A DNA stretch of 64,000 nt. Origin: Pseudomonadota bacterium (GTDB lineage: Bacteria > Pseudomonadota > Gammaproteobacteria > Burkholderiales > Burkholderiaceae_C). Positions 28,247 through 36,443 of the stretch are shown one piece after another. Position 1 is the first letter of the stretch; each line of letters begins with the position of its first letter. Made by a program: the position numbers and the translations under genes. The stretch spans positions 62,001-126,000 of the forward strand of contig JAFEEG010000028.1 in assembly GCA_018241225.1 (NCBI GenBank), written 5' to 3'. Under the pieces are notes generated by a model. It made no database searches. It worked only from the letters and a program-made list of their open reading frames with translations, and was not told the origin of the DNA.

Positions 28247-28861
28247 ATGAGCTTTCTCAGCTGGATCTTCGTGCTGGCCGCCAGCTACGCCGTGCTCAAT
28301 GCCTTCGAGCAGCGCCGTCGCATCGCCCTGCTTGGCAGCGTGCTGCGCGGCTACCAGATCGAGCGGCTGATGGAGCAGTTGATGGAGGGCTACCTGCGCT
28401 GGCTCGACGAGCAAGACCCACAGCGCCGCGCGCCGCTGTGGAACATGCTGCTGGAAACCGAGCGCACCCTGGCCGGCCAGATGGCCGGCTTTGCGCGCGA
28501 CTTCGCGGCCGTGCCGGCGCACCAGGCGCAAGTCAGCAAGCTGCCTTTCGGCATGCCCTATGCGCAGCAACTGCTGCCCCGCGCCCGCCTGTTCGATGCG
28601 CGCCGCCTGTTCGAGCTGCATGCGCGCGGCCTGCAGGCCGCCATGGACAACGCCGCACATCGCAAGGACAAGGACCGCGCCTACATGATCAGCGCCGAGT
28701 TGCTGCTGTTCCAGCACAGCTGCCACTGGTTCTGCCGCTCGCGCTCGGTGGCCGACGCGCGCTTGCTGGCGCGCCACCAGACCCCTTGGCGCCAGGCGGT
28801 GGCCAGCGTGTCGGACGAGACGCGCAGCGACTACCTCGCGCTGGTCGGCCGAAGCTTCTAG
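28247..28861 (+). CDS. hypothetical protein with N-terminal membrane anchor
   Basis: 204 residues, not recognised. One hydrophobic segment at residues 2-19 (FLSWIFVLAASYAVLNAF), then an entirely helical, Arg/Leu/Gln-rich soluble part (YQIERLMEQLMEGYLRWLDEQ, YAQQLLPRARLFDARRLFELHARGLQAAMD) that should face the cytoplasm. Two histidines and one cysteine cluster at QHSCHWFC (about 155-162). It follows the cyclodeaminase gene by 44 bp, and a strong hairpin lies just after its stop. No function can be assigned. Confidence 0.7.
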   Translation: MSFLSWIFVLAASYAVLNAFEQRRRIALLGSVLRGYQIERLMEQLMEGYLRWLDEQDPQRRAPLWNMLLETERTLAGQMAGFARDFAAVPAHQAQVSKLPFGMPYAQQLLPRARLFDARRLFELHARGLQAAMDNAAHRKDKDRAYMISAELLLFQHSCHWFCRSRSVADARLLARHQTPWRQAVASVSDETRSDYLALVGRSF

Positions 28862-28868
28862 GGAAGAA

Positions 28869-28889
28869 CAGGCGCCGGCTTGGCGCCTG
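28869..28889. terminator. intergenic hairpin between convergent genes
   Basis: CAGGCGCC (28869-28876), loop GGCTT, GGCGCCTG (28882-28889): perfect 8-bp stem in the 34-bp space between two converging stop codons. No T-run follows, so it may terminate poorly or serve mainly as an RNA end protector. Confidence 0.55.
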
Positions 28890-28895
28890 GGCGCG

Positions 28896-29924
28896 TCAGG
28901 CGTCGGCGCGAATGCCGCGCATCAGGATCACGCCGCCGAGGGTGGCCGTGTCCTTGCGCATGCGCGAGGCCAGCGCGTCGGCCGTGCCGGGCTGCGCCTG
29001 CCAGCCCACCTCGATCAGCCACTTGCTCACCTCGGGGCGGCGGATCACCGTCACCAGGGCCGCGTTCATCTTCTCGACGATGGTCTCGGGCAAGCTGGCC
29101 GGGCCGGCCAGTGCGGTCCAGATCTCCAGGTCGGCGCCGCGCACCGACGCGTCGCGCAGCGTGTTCATGCCGCCGGCCAACGGGCTGGGCTCGGGCGAGG
29201 TCACGCCCACCGCGCGCAGCTTGCCGGCCTGCACATGCGGCATCACCAGGCCCGGCGGCAGCAGCGACATCTGGACCTTGCCTTCCAGCATGGCCTTGAT
29301 CACGGCCGGGTTGCCGCTGAAGGCCTGGTGCTTGGCGGTGATGCCGGTGCGGGTCTTGAGCAGTTCCATGCCCAGGTGCCCCACCGTGCCGTTGCCGGGC
29401 GAGCCATAGACGGCCGATGCGCCCTGGCTGCGCGCCCAGTGCACCAGATCCACCGGATCGGCGCCCTGCGCATTGCCCGCCAGCGTGAACACCAGCGGCG
29501 CAGTACCGATCAGGCCCACAGGCGCGAAGTCGGTCTCGGGGTTGAACGGGGTCTTGTCGCTGAGCAGCTTGGCAATGGTGAGGTTGCCGTTGATCAGCGC
29601 GCCGAAGGTGTGCTCGTCGGTGGACTTGGCCACCAGGTCGGCCGCCACGTTGCCGCTGGCACCGGGCTTGTTCTCGACCACCACCGGCTGGCGCAGCAAT
29701 TGCGACAGCGGCTCGGACACGGCGCGCGCCGCGAGATCGGGTGACGAACCGGCAGGAAAGCCGACCAGCAGCTTCACCGGCTTGGTGGGCCACATGGCAT
29801 CGGCGGTGCGAGCGGAAGAGCGCGAGCGCGCCGGCGTGTCGGCCTGCGCCCAGGCCGTTGGCAGCGCAAGACCCGCAGCAGTGGCGGCGAGGCCTTCGAG
29901 CCAGCGCCGTTTGTTGAGATCCAC
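28896..29924 (-). CDS. Bug-family (tripartite tricarboxylate transporter) substrate-binding protein
   Basis: 342 residues. GTG start at 29924 with AGGAG 6 bases upstream. The signal peptide has an RRW twin-arginine-like start (NKRRWLEGLAATAAGLALP) ending at AWAQ. The mature part shows the Bug pattern: KPVKLLVGFPAGSSPDLAAR, PVVVENKPGASGNVAADLVA and GMELLKTRTGI. Betaproteobacteria carry many such receptors for carboxylates and aromatic acids, mostly without a nearby transporter; no TctA/TctB genes are present here. The ligand cannot be told. Confidence 0.88.
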   Translation of the reverse strand: MDLNKRRWLEGLAATAAGLALPTAWAQADTPARSRSSARTADAMWPTKPVKLLVGFPAGSSPDLAARAVSEPLSQLLRQPVVVENKPGASGNVAADLVAKSTDEHTFGALINGNLTIAKLLSDKTPFNPETDFAPVGLIGTAPLVFTLAGNAQGADPVDLVHWARSQGASAVYGSPGNGTVGHLGMELLKTRTGITAKHQAFSGNPAVIKAMLEGKVQMSLLPPGLVMPHVQAGKLRAVGVTSPEPSPLAGGMNTLRDASVRGADLEIWTALAGPASLPETIVEKMNAALVTVIRRPEVSKWLIEVGWQAQPGTADALASRMRKDTATLGGVILMRGIRADA

Positions 29925-30068
29925 AGAAACTCCTGATGCAAGGATGGGAGGAGTACATCAGGTTACATTTGCAGGCCGCCTCGAACAAGTCAACCAAAGA
30001 ACTAAAAACCGGGACAGATCGGCCACGGAATTTGACGGCGCCTTGCCACGCCTTCAGCATGCGCGGCA

Positions 30069-31172
30069 ATGACAGCAACGCGACGCAAAGCCTCCTGCCT
30101 CCTGGCCGCCCTGACGACATCGATCTGCCTGGGCGCGCATTCCGAAGAAGAGAACACCAGCTCCCAGCAGCCGCCTGAAGACCAGGGCGTGATGGCCCAG
30201 CATGCGCGTTCGCCTTGGCTGTTCGTGCCGCTGGTGAGCACGGGCCCCAAGCTGGGCACCTCGCTGGGGGCCATGGCGGGCTACATCCATCGCTTCGACG
30301 CGCAGTCCCCGCCTTCCATGCTGGCCGTGCAGGGCAAGGGCTCCAACACCGGTTCGTCCACGGTGGCTGCCGGCGGCAAGCTCTACTTCAACGAAGACCG
30401 CGACCGCGTGATCGTCGGCATCGCGGATGGCAAGGCCACCAACGACTATCTCGACTTCCTGGGCACCGGCCAGCAAGTGCGCGACGACGAGCAGATCCGC
30501 GGCTATTTCCTGCGTTACCAGCACCGCGTGGCGCCGCACCTGTACCTGGGCGCGCAGGCCCTGCGTTCGAACTACGGTGTGGATGGCGTGGATGTGCTGT
30601 CCGACCAGATCCTCGACCAGGCCGGCATCACCGGGGTGGACGCGGCAGGCATGGGCCTGGCCCTGACCTACGATTCTCGCGACAACCAGCACAACCCGGC
30701 CGACGGCACGCTGGCGCAGCTGTACAACGTGGCGTATCGCGAAAGCCTGGGCGGCGACGTGAGCTACGACGTCTACAACGCCGATTGGCGCAAGTACGTT
30801 CGCACCGGCGAGAACAACGTAGTGGCCCTGCACGCCACCGGCCACTGGACGCAGGATGCGCCGGCCTCACGCGAAGCCACGGTCCAGATCCGCGGCTACA
30901 CGCGCGGCCAGTACCTGGGCAAGAACTCGCTGACCTTCGAAGCCGAGAACCGCTACATGTTCCGCCCGCAATGGGGCGCCAAGGTGTTCGCAGGCGCCAC
31001 CTGCCTCTATGGAGACGGCAAGTCCTGCAACGGCGACAACCTCTACCCCATGGCCGGCTTGGGCGCCTTCTACATCATCAAGCCCAAGGAGAACATGCTG
31101 GTGAGCATGGAATACGCCAAGGGCAGCGGCGACAACCAGGGCTTCTACATCCGCTTCGGCCACAGCTTCTAG
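30069..31172 (+). CDS. Omp85-type outer-membrane beta-barrel protein without POTRA domains
   Basis: 367 residues with a signal peptide (ATRRKASCLLAALTTSICLGAHS). The rest alternates in beta-barrel fashion and ends in Phe (RFGHSF), the outer-membrane insertion signal. VQIRGYTRGQYLGKNSLTFE resembles the (V)RGY motif of the BamA/TamA barrel, and LTYDSRDNQHNPADGTLAQLYNVAY is the usual strand before it. No POTRA repeats precede the barrel. Related short barrels are annotated as BamA/TamA-family surface antigen proteins; the role is unclear. A terminator hairpin follows. Confidence 0.75.
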   Translation: MTATRRKASCLLAALTTSICLGAHSEEENTSSQQPPEDQGVMAQHARSPWLFVPLVSTGPKLGTSLGAMAGYIHRFDAQSPPSMLAVQGKGSNTGSSTVAAGGKLYFNEDRDRVIVGIADGKATNDYLDFLGTGQQVRDDEQIRGYFLRYQHRVAPHLYLGAQALRSNYGVDGVDVLSDQILDQAGITGVDAAGMGLALTYDSRDNQHNPADGTLAQLYNVAYRESLGGDVSYDVYNADWRKYVRTGENNVVALHATGHWTQDAPASREATVQIRGYTRGQYLGKNSLTFEAENRYMFRPQWGAKVFAGATCLYGDGKSCNGDNLYPMAGLGAFYIIKPKENMLVSMEYAKGSGDNQGFYIRFGHSF

Positions 31173-31225
31173 TGGCGTGGCGAAGGCCGGAGCAGGCCCG
31201 AGGCGAGCACGACCGCGCCAACGAA

Positions 31226-31247
31226 AAAGGCGCCCGCAGGCGCCTTT
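31226..31247. terminator. bidirectional intrinsic terminator
   Basis: AAAGGCGCC (31226-31234), loop CGCA, GGCGCCTTT (31239-31247): perfect 9-bp stem with A-run on the left and T-run on the right. It lies between the converging barrel gene (ends 31172) and pcaF (ends 31269), so it can end both transcripts. Confidence 0.8.
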
Positions 31248-31268
31248 GATTCGCTCGGTGCGCCCAGA

Positions 31269-32477
31269 TCAGACGCGCTCGAGAATCACCGCAATGCCCT
31301 GCCCCACGCCGATGCACATGGTGCACAGCGCGTAGCGGCCCTTCTGCTTGTGCAGCTGGTTGATGGCCGTGGTGGCCAGCCGCGCGCCGCTGGCGCCCAG
31401 CGGGTGGCCCAGCGCAATGGCGCCGCCGTTGATGTTGACTCGCGCGTCGTCGTCCTTCAGGCCCAGCATGCGCAGCACGGCCAGGCCTTGTGCGGCGAAG
31501 GCTTCGTTCAGTTCGATGACATCGATCTGGTCCAGCTTCAGGCCGGTGAGCGCCAGCACCTTCTCGGTGGCGGGCGCGGGGCCGATGCCCATCACGCGCG
31601 GGGGCACGCCGGCGGTGGCCATGCCAACCACGCGGGCACGCGGCACGAGGCCGTTCTTCGCCGCAGCAGCTTCGCTGGCCAGCAGCAGCGCCACGGCGCC
31701 GTCGTTCACGCCGCTGGCGTTGCCGGCGGTCACCGTGCCGTCGGGACGCACCACGCCCTTGAGCTTGGCCAGGGATTCCAGGCTGGTGTCGCGCGGATGC
31801 TCGTCCTTGCTCACGACCACGGCGTCGCCCTTTTTCTGCGGGATCGTGACGGGCACGATTTCCGCATCGAAGAAGCCCGACTTCTGCGCGGCCACCGCCT
31901 TCTGCTGTGAAGCCAGTGCCATGCGGTCTTGCGCCTCGCGCTCGATCTTGTAGTCGGTGGCCACGTTCTCGGCCGTTTCGGGCATGGAGTCGACGCCGTA
32001 CTGCGCCTTCATCAGCTTGTTCACGAAGCGCCAGCCGATGGTGGTGTCGTACACCGCGTTGGCCCGGCTGAAAGCCGACTCGGCCTTGGGCATGACGAAG
32101 GGTGCGCGGCTCATGCTTTCCACGCCTCCGGCGATCATGAGGCCGGCCTCGCCCGCCTTGATGGCGCGGGCCGCGGTGCCCACGGCATCGAGCCCCGAGC
32201 CGCACAGGCGGTTGATGGTGGCGCCGGGCAGGTCCATGGGCAGGCCGGCCAGCAGCGCGGCCATGCGGGCCACGTTGCGGTTGTCTTCGCCGGCCTGGTT
32301 GGCGCAGCCGTAGAGCACGTCGGTGACGGACTGCCAGTCGACCTTGGCGTTGCGCTCCATCAGCGCCTTGAGCGGAATGGCGCCCAGGTCGTCGGCGCGC
32401 ACGCTCGACAAGGCACCGCCGTAGCGGCCGAAGGGCGTGCGGATGGCATCGCAGATGAAAGCTTCGTTGATGGTCAT
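31269..32477 (-). CDS. pcaF: 3-oxoadipyl-CoA thiolase
   Basis: 402-residue thiolase that cleaves beta-ketoadipyl-CoA to succinyl-CoA and acetyl-CoA. Catalytic residues: Cys92 (NRLCGSG), His in GHPLGASGAR, and Cys in CTMCIGVGQG. GCANQAGEDNRNVARMA (about 57-73) is diagnostic for PcaF-type enzymes over biosynthetic acetoacetyl-CoA thiolases. It is last in the leftward pcaIJF operon, 28 bp after pcaJ, and ends at a strong bidirectional terminator. Confidence 0.92.
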   Translation of the reverse strand: MTINEAFICDAIRTPFGRYGGALSSVRADDLGAIPLKALMERNAKVDWQSVTDVLYGCANQAGEDNRNVARMAALLAGLPMDLPGATINRLCGSGLDAVGTAARAIKAGEAGLMIAGGVESMSRAPFVMPKAESAFSRANAVYDTTIGWRFVNKLMKAQYGVDSMPETAENVATDYKIEREAQDRMALASQQKAVAAQKSGFFDAEIVPVTIPQKKGDAVVVSKDEHPRDTSLESLAKLKGVVRPDGTVTAGNASGVNDGAVALLLASEAAAAKNGLVPRARVVGMATAGVPPRVMGIGPAPATEKVLALTGLKLDQIDVIELNEAFAAQGLAVLRMLGLKDDDARVNINGGAIALGHPLGASGARLATTAINQLHKQKGRYALCTMCIGVGQGIAVILERV

Positions 32478-32505
32478 GTCAGTGGTCCGGTAAATGGTGT
32501 GTGGA

Positions 32506-33156
32506 TCAGGCGGCGGCGATGGGCAGGCCCACCAGCTTCTCGAGCTCGGCGTGCGTCAGCCCGTCGACCAGGTCGATGAGCTTCAGGCCCTGCGGCGTGC
32601 ATTCCAGCGTGGCGATGTCGGAGTACACGCGCTTGACGCAAGCGATGCCGGTGAGCGGATAGGTGCACTGCGCCACCAGCTTGCTCTCGCCCTTCTTGGT
32701 CAGCAAGTCCATCATGACCCAGGTCTGCTTGGCGCCGATGGCCAGGTCCATCGCGCCGCCGACGGCGGGAATGGCGTCCTTCTCGCCGGTGTGCCAGTTG
32801 GCCAGGTCGCCCGTGGCCGACACCTGGAAGGCGCCCAGCACGCAGATGTCCAGGTGGCCGCCGCGCATCATGGCGAAGCTGTCCGCATGGTGGAAGAAGG
32901 CGCCGCCGGGCAGCAGCGTGACCGGCTGCTTGCCGGCGTTGATGAGGTCGTAGTCTTCCTGGCCCTCGGCGGGCGCGGGGCCCATGCCCAGGATGCCGTT
33001 CTCGGAATGCAGGATGACTTCGCGGCCGGCCGGCAGGTGGTTGGCCACCAGCGTGGGCTGGCCGATGCCCAGGTTGACGACGGCGCCGTCGAAGATGTCT
33101 TGCGCGACGCGCTTGGCCAGTTCGTCCTTGGTGCGGCGGGTGTAGGTACTGCTCAT
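32506..33156 (-). CDS. pcaJ: 3-oxoadipate CoA-transferase subunit B
   Basis: 216 residues. Together with PcaI it moves CoA from succinyl-CoA to beta-ketoadipate. Family features are VVNLGIGQPTLVANHLP and the catalytic glutamate Glu52 in HSENGILGMGP, then GGAFFHHADSFAMMRGGHLD. The ATG at 33156 is chosen; a TTG two codons earlier overlaps the pcaI stop. The start lies 2 bp after that stop, so translation should be coupled. Related acetoacetate CoA-transferases look similar; the pca setting decides. Confidence 0.92.
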   Translation of the reverse strand: MSSTYTRRTKDELAKRVAQDIFDGAVVNLGIGQPTLVANHLPAGREVILHSENGILGMGPAPAEGQEDYDLINAGKQPVTLLPGGAFFHHADSFAMMRGGHLDICVLGAFQVSATGDLANWHTGEKDAIPAVGGAMDLAIGAKQTWVMMDLLTKKGESKLVAQCTYPLTGIACVKRVYSDIATLECTPQGLKLIDLVDGLTHAELEKLVGLPIAAA

Positions 33157-33158
33157 GA

Positions 33159-33860
33159 TCAAGCTGCCTTCTTGAAGCCGCCCGCTTGCGTGGCGACGCG
33201 ATCGATCTTGACGACGTGGTGAACGAAGATGCCCGGGGTGACGATGGATTCGGGGTCCATGGTGCCCAGTTCGGCGATTTCGTGCACGGTGGCAATGGTC
33301 TTCTTCGAGGCCATGGCCATCACCGGGCCGAAGTTGCGTGCGGCCATGCGGTAGGTGAGGTTGCCCCAGCGGTCGCCGCGCTCGGCCTTGATGAGCGCCA
33401 CGTCGCCATGGATGGGGTATTCGAGGACGTACTGCTTGCCGTTGATCTCTCGCGTTTCGCGGTCCCCGGCCAGTTGCGTGCCAAAGCCAGTGGGGCAGAA
33501 GAAGGCGCCCACGCCAGCACCGGCGGCGCGGATGCGCTCGGCCAGGTTGCCCTGGGGCACCAGTTCCAGTTCCAGCTTGCCGCTGCGATACAGCTCGTCG
33601 AACACATAGCTGTCGGCCTGGCGCGGAAAGCTGCAGATGATCTTGCGCACGCGGCCGGCCTTGAGCAGCGCGGCCAGGCCGGTGTCTGCATTGCCGGCGT
33701 TGTTGTTGACCACCGTGAGGTCCTTGGCGCCATGGGCGATCAGGCCGTCGATGAGTTCATTGGGGATGCCGGCGGTGCCGAAGCCGCCGATGAGAACGGT
33801 GGCGCCATCCTGGATGCCGGACATGGCATCCGCGATGGAGGCGGCGATCTTGTCGATCAT
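33159..33860 (-). CDS. pcaI: 3-oxoadipate CoA-transferase subunit A
   Basis: 233 residues, first gene of pcaIJF. CoA-transferase family I alpha-subunit features: IQDGATVLIGGFGTAGIPNELI, VNNNAGNADTGLAALL and FFCPTGFGTQLAG. The ATG at 33860 is chosen, since the open frame continues upstream only through the promoter and operator region. It diverges from pcaR across a 116-bp gap with repeated GTTCG elements, consistent with PcaR control by beta-ketoadipate. Confidence 0.92.
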   Translation of the reverse strand: MIDKIAASIADAMSGIQDGATVLIGGFGTAGIPNELIDGLIAHGAKDLTVVNNNAGNADTGLAALLKAGRVRKIICSFPRQADSYVFDELYRSGKLELELVPQGNLAERIRAAGAGVGAFFCPTGFGTQLAGDRETREINGKQYVLEYPIHGDVALIKAERGDRWGNLTYRMAARNFGPVMAMASKKTIATVHEIAELGTMDPESIVTPGIFVHHVVKIDRVATQAGGFKKAA

Positions 33861-33918
33861 TGAATCTGTCTCCTGGGTGGGAATGTCGAATTCATTCGTC
33901 CCAAATCTGCTGTCGCAA

Positions 33919-33956
33919 ATTTGTTCGTATATCGAACATTTGTTCGTATAATGAAT
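33919..33956. promoter_or_regulatory. PcaR (IclR-type) operator: palindrome plus direct repeat
   Basis: GTTCG-TATAT-CGAAC at 33923-33937 is a dyad very close to the Pseudomonas PcaR site as I recall it (GTTCGATAATCGCAC). The 13-bp unit ATTTGTTCGTATA occurs twice, at 33919-33931 and 33938-33950, a 19-bp period. A palindrome plus a direct repeat of one arm is the layout known for the IclR-type regulators PcaU and PobR. It lies between divergent pcaI and pcaR. Confidence 0.75.
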
Positions 33957-33976
33957 TTTAGAGAGGATCGGCCGCC

Positions 33977-34762
33977 ATGACAAGCCACCAGGAACACACT
34001 GATACACCCCGCCCCGGCGACGCCTATGTGCAGTCCTTTGCGCGCGGGCTGGAAGTCATCCGTTCGTTCAGCGCCCGCGCACCGCACCAGACGCTGTCGG
34101 AAGTGGCCGCCGCCACGGGCCTGACGCGGGCCGGCGCGCGGCGGATATTGCTCACGTTGCAGACGCTGGGCTACGTGGGCAGCGACGGCAAGCTGTTCTC
34201 ACTCACGCCGCGCATCCTCGACCTGGGCTTTGCGTACCTGTCTTCCATGCCCATCTGGAACCGGGCCGAGCCGGTGATGGAAGCGCTGGTGCGCGAGGTG
34301 CAGGAGTCCTGCTCGGCCGCCGTGCTCGACGCCACCGACATCGTCTACGTGCTGCGCGTTCCCACGCAGAAGATCATGCGCATCAACCTGGGCGTGGGCT
34401 CGCGCCTGCCTGCCTGGTGCACCTCCATGGGCCGGCTGCTGCTGAGCGAGCTGCCCGACGGCGAACTGCAGGCGCGCCTGGCCGCATCGACCATCGAGGC
34501 CCTCACGAAGCACACGCTGACCGACCTCGAGGCCATCACGGCCCGCGTGCAGCAGGCCCGCAAGCAGGGCTGGTGCCTGGTGAACCAGGAACTGGAAGAG
34601 GGCCTGATCTCCATGGCCGCTCCCATCACCGACCGGGCCGGCCGCATGGTGGCCGCGCTCAACATCAGCGGCCAGGCGAACCGCACCAGCGCGAAGGTGA
34701 TGCAGGAGACGATGCTGCCGTCGCTGCTGCAGGCGGCCCGGCAGATTTCGAGTTTGATCTAG
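33977..34762 (+). CDS. pcaR: IclR-family regulator of the beta-ketoadipate pathway
   Basis: 261 residues. N-terminal IclR helix-turn-helix (about 17-80: YVQSFARGLEVIRSF, TLSEVAAATGLTRAGARRILLTLQTLGYV), then the effector domain (LGFAYLSSMPIWNRAEPVMEALV, SRLPAWCTSMGRLLLS, ISMAAPITDRAGRMVAALNIS). This matches PcaR/PobR/PcaU proteins, which respond to beta-ketoadipate, p-hydroxybenzoate or protocatechuate. Divergent from pcaIJF with a matching operator between, so PcaR is the best fit. Confidence 0.88.
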   Translation: MTSHQEHTDTPRPGDAYVQSFARGLEVIRSFSARAPHQTLSEVAAATGLTRAGARRILLTLQTLGYVGSDGKLFSLTPRILDLGFAYLSSMPIWNRAEPVMEALVREVQESCSAAVLDATDIVYVLRVPTQKIMRINLGVGSRLPAWCTSMGRLLLSELPDGELQARLAASTIEALTKHTLTDLEAITARVQQARKQGWCLVNQELEEGLISMAAPITDRAGRMVAALNISGQANRTSAKVMQETMLPSLLQAARQISSLI

Positions 34763-34808
34763 GTGAACCAGCTCTTGATCGTTCCCTCGAAACGCATGCT
34801 GCTGTCTC

Positions 34809-35240
34809 TCATACGACGATGCGCGGCCGATAGAGCGCCGCGTGCGCCAGCGTGTAGTCGGGTAGCGGCCCCAAGCGGACCTGCGACGCGTCGAGTTGCA
34901 CGGCTCTCTTGAGATAGGCGAACACCTCGATCGCCTGCCGCCCCATGTCTTGCATCGCCGGCTCGACGGCAACCCTCGTGCGCAAGTACCCGTCAGGCTC
35001 GTGGACCCGCTCCAGCCGGTCCATCGCGGCCAGGGTCTCGTCGTCCACTTCGAACACCTGCCCGTGCACCTGCAACCCGGCGCCGGGCAAGTCGACGAGC
35101 CAGGGCGAATGGCGCTCGCCCATCAGGTACAGCGGATAGGCCTGGCTGGTCACGAAGTCGCCCGCAATCCGCCTGCCCTTGTTCGTCGCAAAGTTCGGAA
35201 ACCCTTCCTTCAAGGTGCCGAACACGAAGACCCGGTGCAT
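34809..35240 (-). CDS. gamma-glutamylcyclotransferase-like (AIG2/GGCT) protein
   Basis: 143 residues. VFVFGTLKEGFPN is the family YGSL/YGTL substrate loop near the N-terminus, and GQVFEVDDETLAAMDRLERV has the acidic residue of the catalytic region followed by the EP.GY segment. Family members cyclise gamma-glutamyl groups or act on gamma-glutamylamines. It lies 9 bp after the LysE-type exporter gene, so both may be one transcript. The fold is well supported, the substrate not. Confidence 0.8.
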   Translation of the reverse strand: MHRVFVFGTLKEGFPNFATNKGRRIAGDFVTSQAYPLYLMGERHSPWLVDLPGAGLQVHGQVFEVDDETLAAMDRLERVHEPDGYLRTRVAVEPAMQDMGRQAIEVFAYLKRAVQLDASQVRLGPLPDYTLAHAALYRPRIVV

Positions 35241-35249
35241 TGCCCCGGC

Positions 35250-35879
35250 TCACCGCTGCCTGTTGAGCGCCAGGATGGACACCCCCGCCGCGATGAAGGT
35301 CAGCCCCGCCCCCACGTTGGCGCCGACCACCACCCGCGGCCTGCGCGACAGCGCCTGGCTCAGCTGCGCCGCGAACGCGCCGAGCACCGTGAAGATGATG
35401 GCCGTCAGCACCGCGAAGATGGCGCCGTACACCAGCATCTGCGCGGGCACCGAGCCGCGCGAGGCAGAGCAGAACTGGGGAATGAAGGCCACCACGAACA
35501 GGCCGGGCTTGGGGTTGAGCACGTTCGACAGCAGCCCGGTGAGAAACACGCGTTTCAAGGGCTGCTGCGCCGCCGGCACGAAGGAGATGAGGCTGCGCGA
35601 GAAGATCGCCTTGCAGCCCAGCCACAGCAGGTAGGCGGCACCCACCGCCTTCACGACCCAGAACGCGAGCGGCGAGGTCTGCAGCACCAGCGCCAGCCCC
35701 AACGCGGCCGCGACCGTGTGCACCATGATGCCCAGGCCCGCCCCCACGGAAGAAAGCGCCGCGGCAGGCCGCCCCTGGCTCAGGCCACGGCTGATGGCCA
35801 GGATGTTGTCGGGCCCCGGCGCGATCACCACCACGAGCACGGCAAGCAGGTAAGCCAGGAGAACGTCGTTGGGAAACAT
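35250..35879 (-). CDS. LysE/RhtB-family amino acid exporter
   Basis: 209 residues, about six membrane segments. VIAPGPDNILAISRGLSQGRPAA is the family signature after the first helix; AYLLWLGCKAIFS and GLLSNVLNPKPGLFVVAFIPQF (split around about 128-150) complete it. ATG 35879 is the first plausible start. Substrates of this family are amino acids and derivatives; none can be picked here. A second paralogue lies at 36444, with the DUF1697 gene between. Confidence 0.88.
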   Translation of the reverse strand: MFPNDVLLAYLLAVLVVVIAPGPDNILAISRGLSQGRPAAALSSVGAGLGIMVHTVAAALGLALVLQTSPLAFWVVKAVGAAYLLWLGCKAIFSRSLISFVPAAQQPLKRVFLTGLLSNVLNPKPGLFVVAFIPQFCSASRGSVPAQMLVYGAIFAVLTAIIFTVLGAFAAQLSQALSRRPRVVVGANVGAGLTFIAAGVSILALNRQR

Positions 35880-35913
35880 GGGAGAGTCCTCGAAGAAGGA
35901 GATGAAGTCGAAG

Positions 35914-36429
35914 TCAGGCGGCAGCGCACTTGGCGACGGTGTCCCAGGTGCGCGTGGTGATGTCCTTGCCGAACGTGGTCTCGATGAGCCGCATGAACAC
36001 AGGACCGTTGTCGGTCGGCACATAGGCCGAGAAGACCTCGCGCCCGACCATGCAAAGCACCGCCGACTCGTGCTGCGCCAGCGGCAGAGCGACCTTGGGC
36101 GCTCGTGCATCGCGCAGGAAGCTCACCACCCGCTTGGCCTTGGCCGGCACGCCGTGCACGGCAAAAGGGTCGGTGGCGAGCAGCTCGCGCAGATGGGAGA
36201 CAGGACGCACGAAGGTGAAGAAGCTTCGGCCCAGCGCCTCGTGCATGGCGGCCTCGCACTTGCGCTCCAGTGCCGACTCGGACCTGGCACGCGCGTCGAA
36301 CACCACGTTGCCGCTCGAGAGCACGGTGCGCACGTTGGTAAAGCCGGCAGCCTCGAAGCATTTCTTGAGCTCGGGCATCTTGGCATTCATCGGACTCACG
36401 CCCCGCAGGAATGCAACGAATCTCGGCAT
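35914..36429 (-). CDS. DUF1697 family protein
   Basis: 171 residues. The start MPRFVAFLRGVSPMNAKMPELKK, the TNVRTVLSSGNVVF segment and the end of the domain (FGKDITTRTWDTV) are typical of DUF1697, small soluble proteins of unknown activity with a ferredoxin-like fold. RGVSPMNAK replaces the more usual RGINVGGKN, placing it in a divergent branch. Lies between two LysE-type exporter genes on the same strand with short spacers. Confidence 0.8.
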   Translation of the reverse strand: MPRFVAFLRGVSPMNAKMPELKKCFEAAGFTNVRTVLSSGNVVFDARARSESALERKCEAAMHEALGRSFFTFVRPVSHLRELLATDPFAVHGVPAKAKRVVSFLRDARAPKVALPLAQHESAVLCMVGREVFSAYVPTDNGPVFMRLIETTFGKDITTRTWDTVAKCAAA

Positions 36430-36443
36430 GTACCCGCTTCGCC

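Noticed and set aside
33861-34007. Longer N-terminus for PcaI from 34007
   Set aside because: The extension crosses the PcaR operator and the start of the divergent pcaR gene; family proteins begin at MIDKI.
34763-34808. Possible small RNA or leader between pcaR and the cyclotransferase gene
   Set aside because: Only 46 bases between converging genes, with no stem or promoter-like feature seen.
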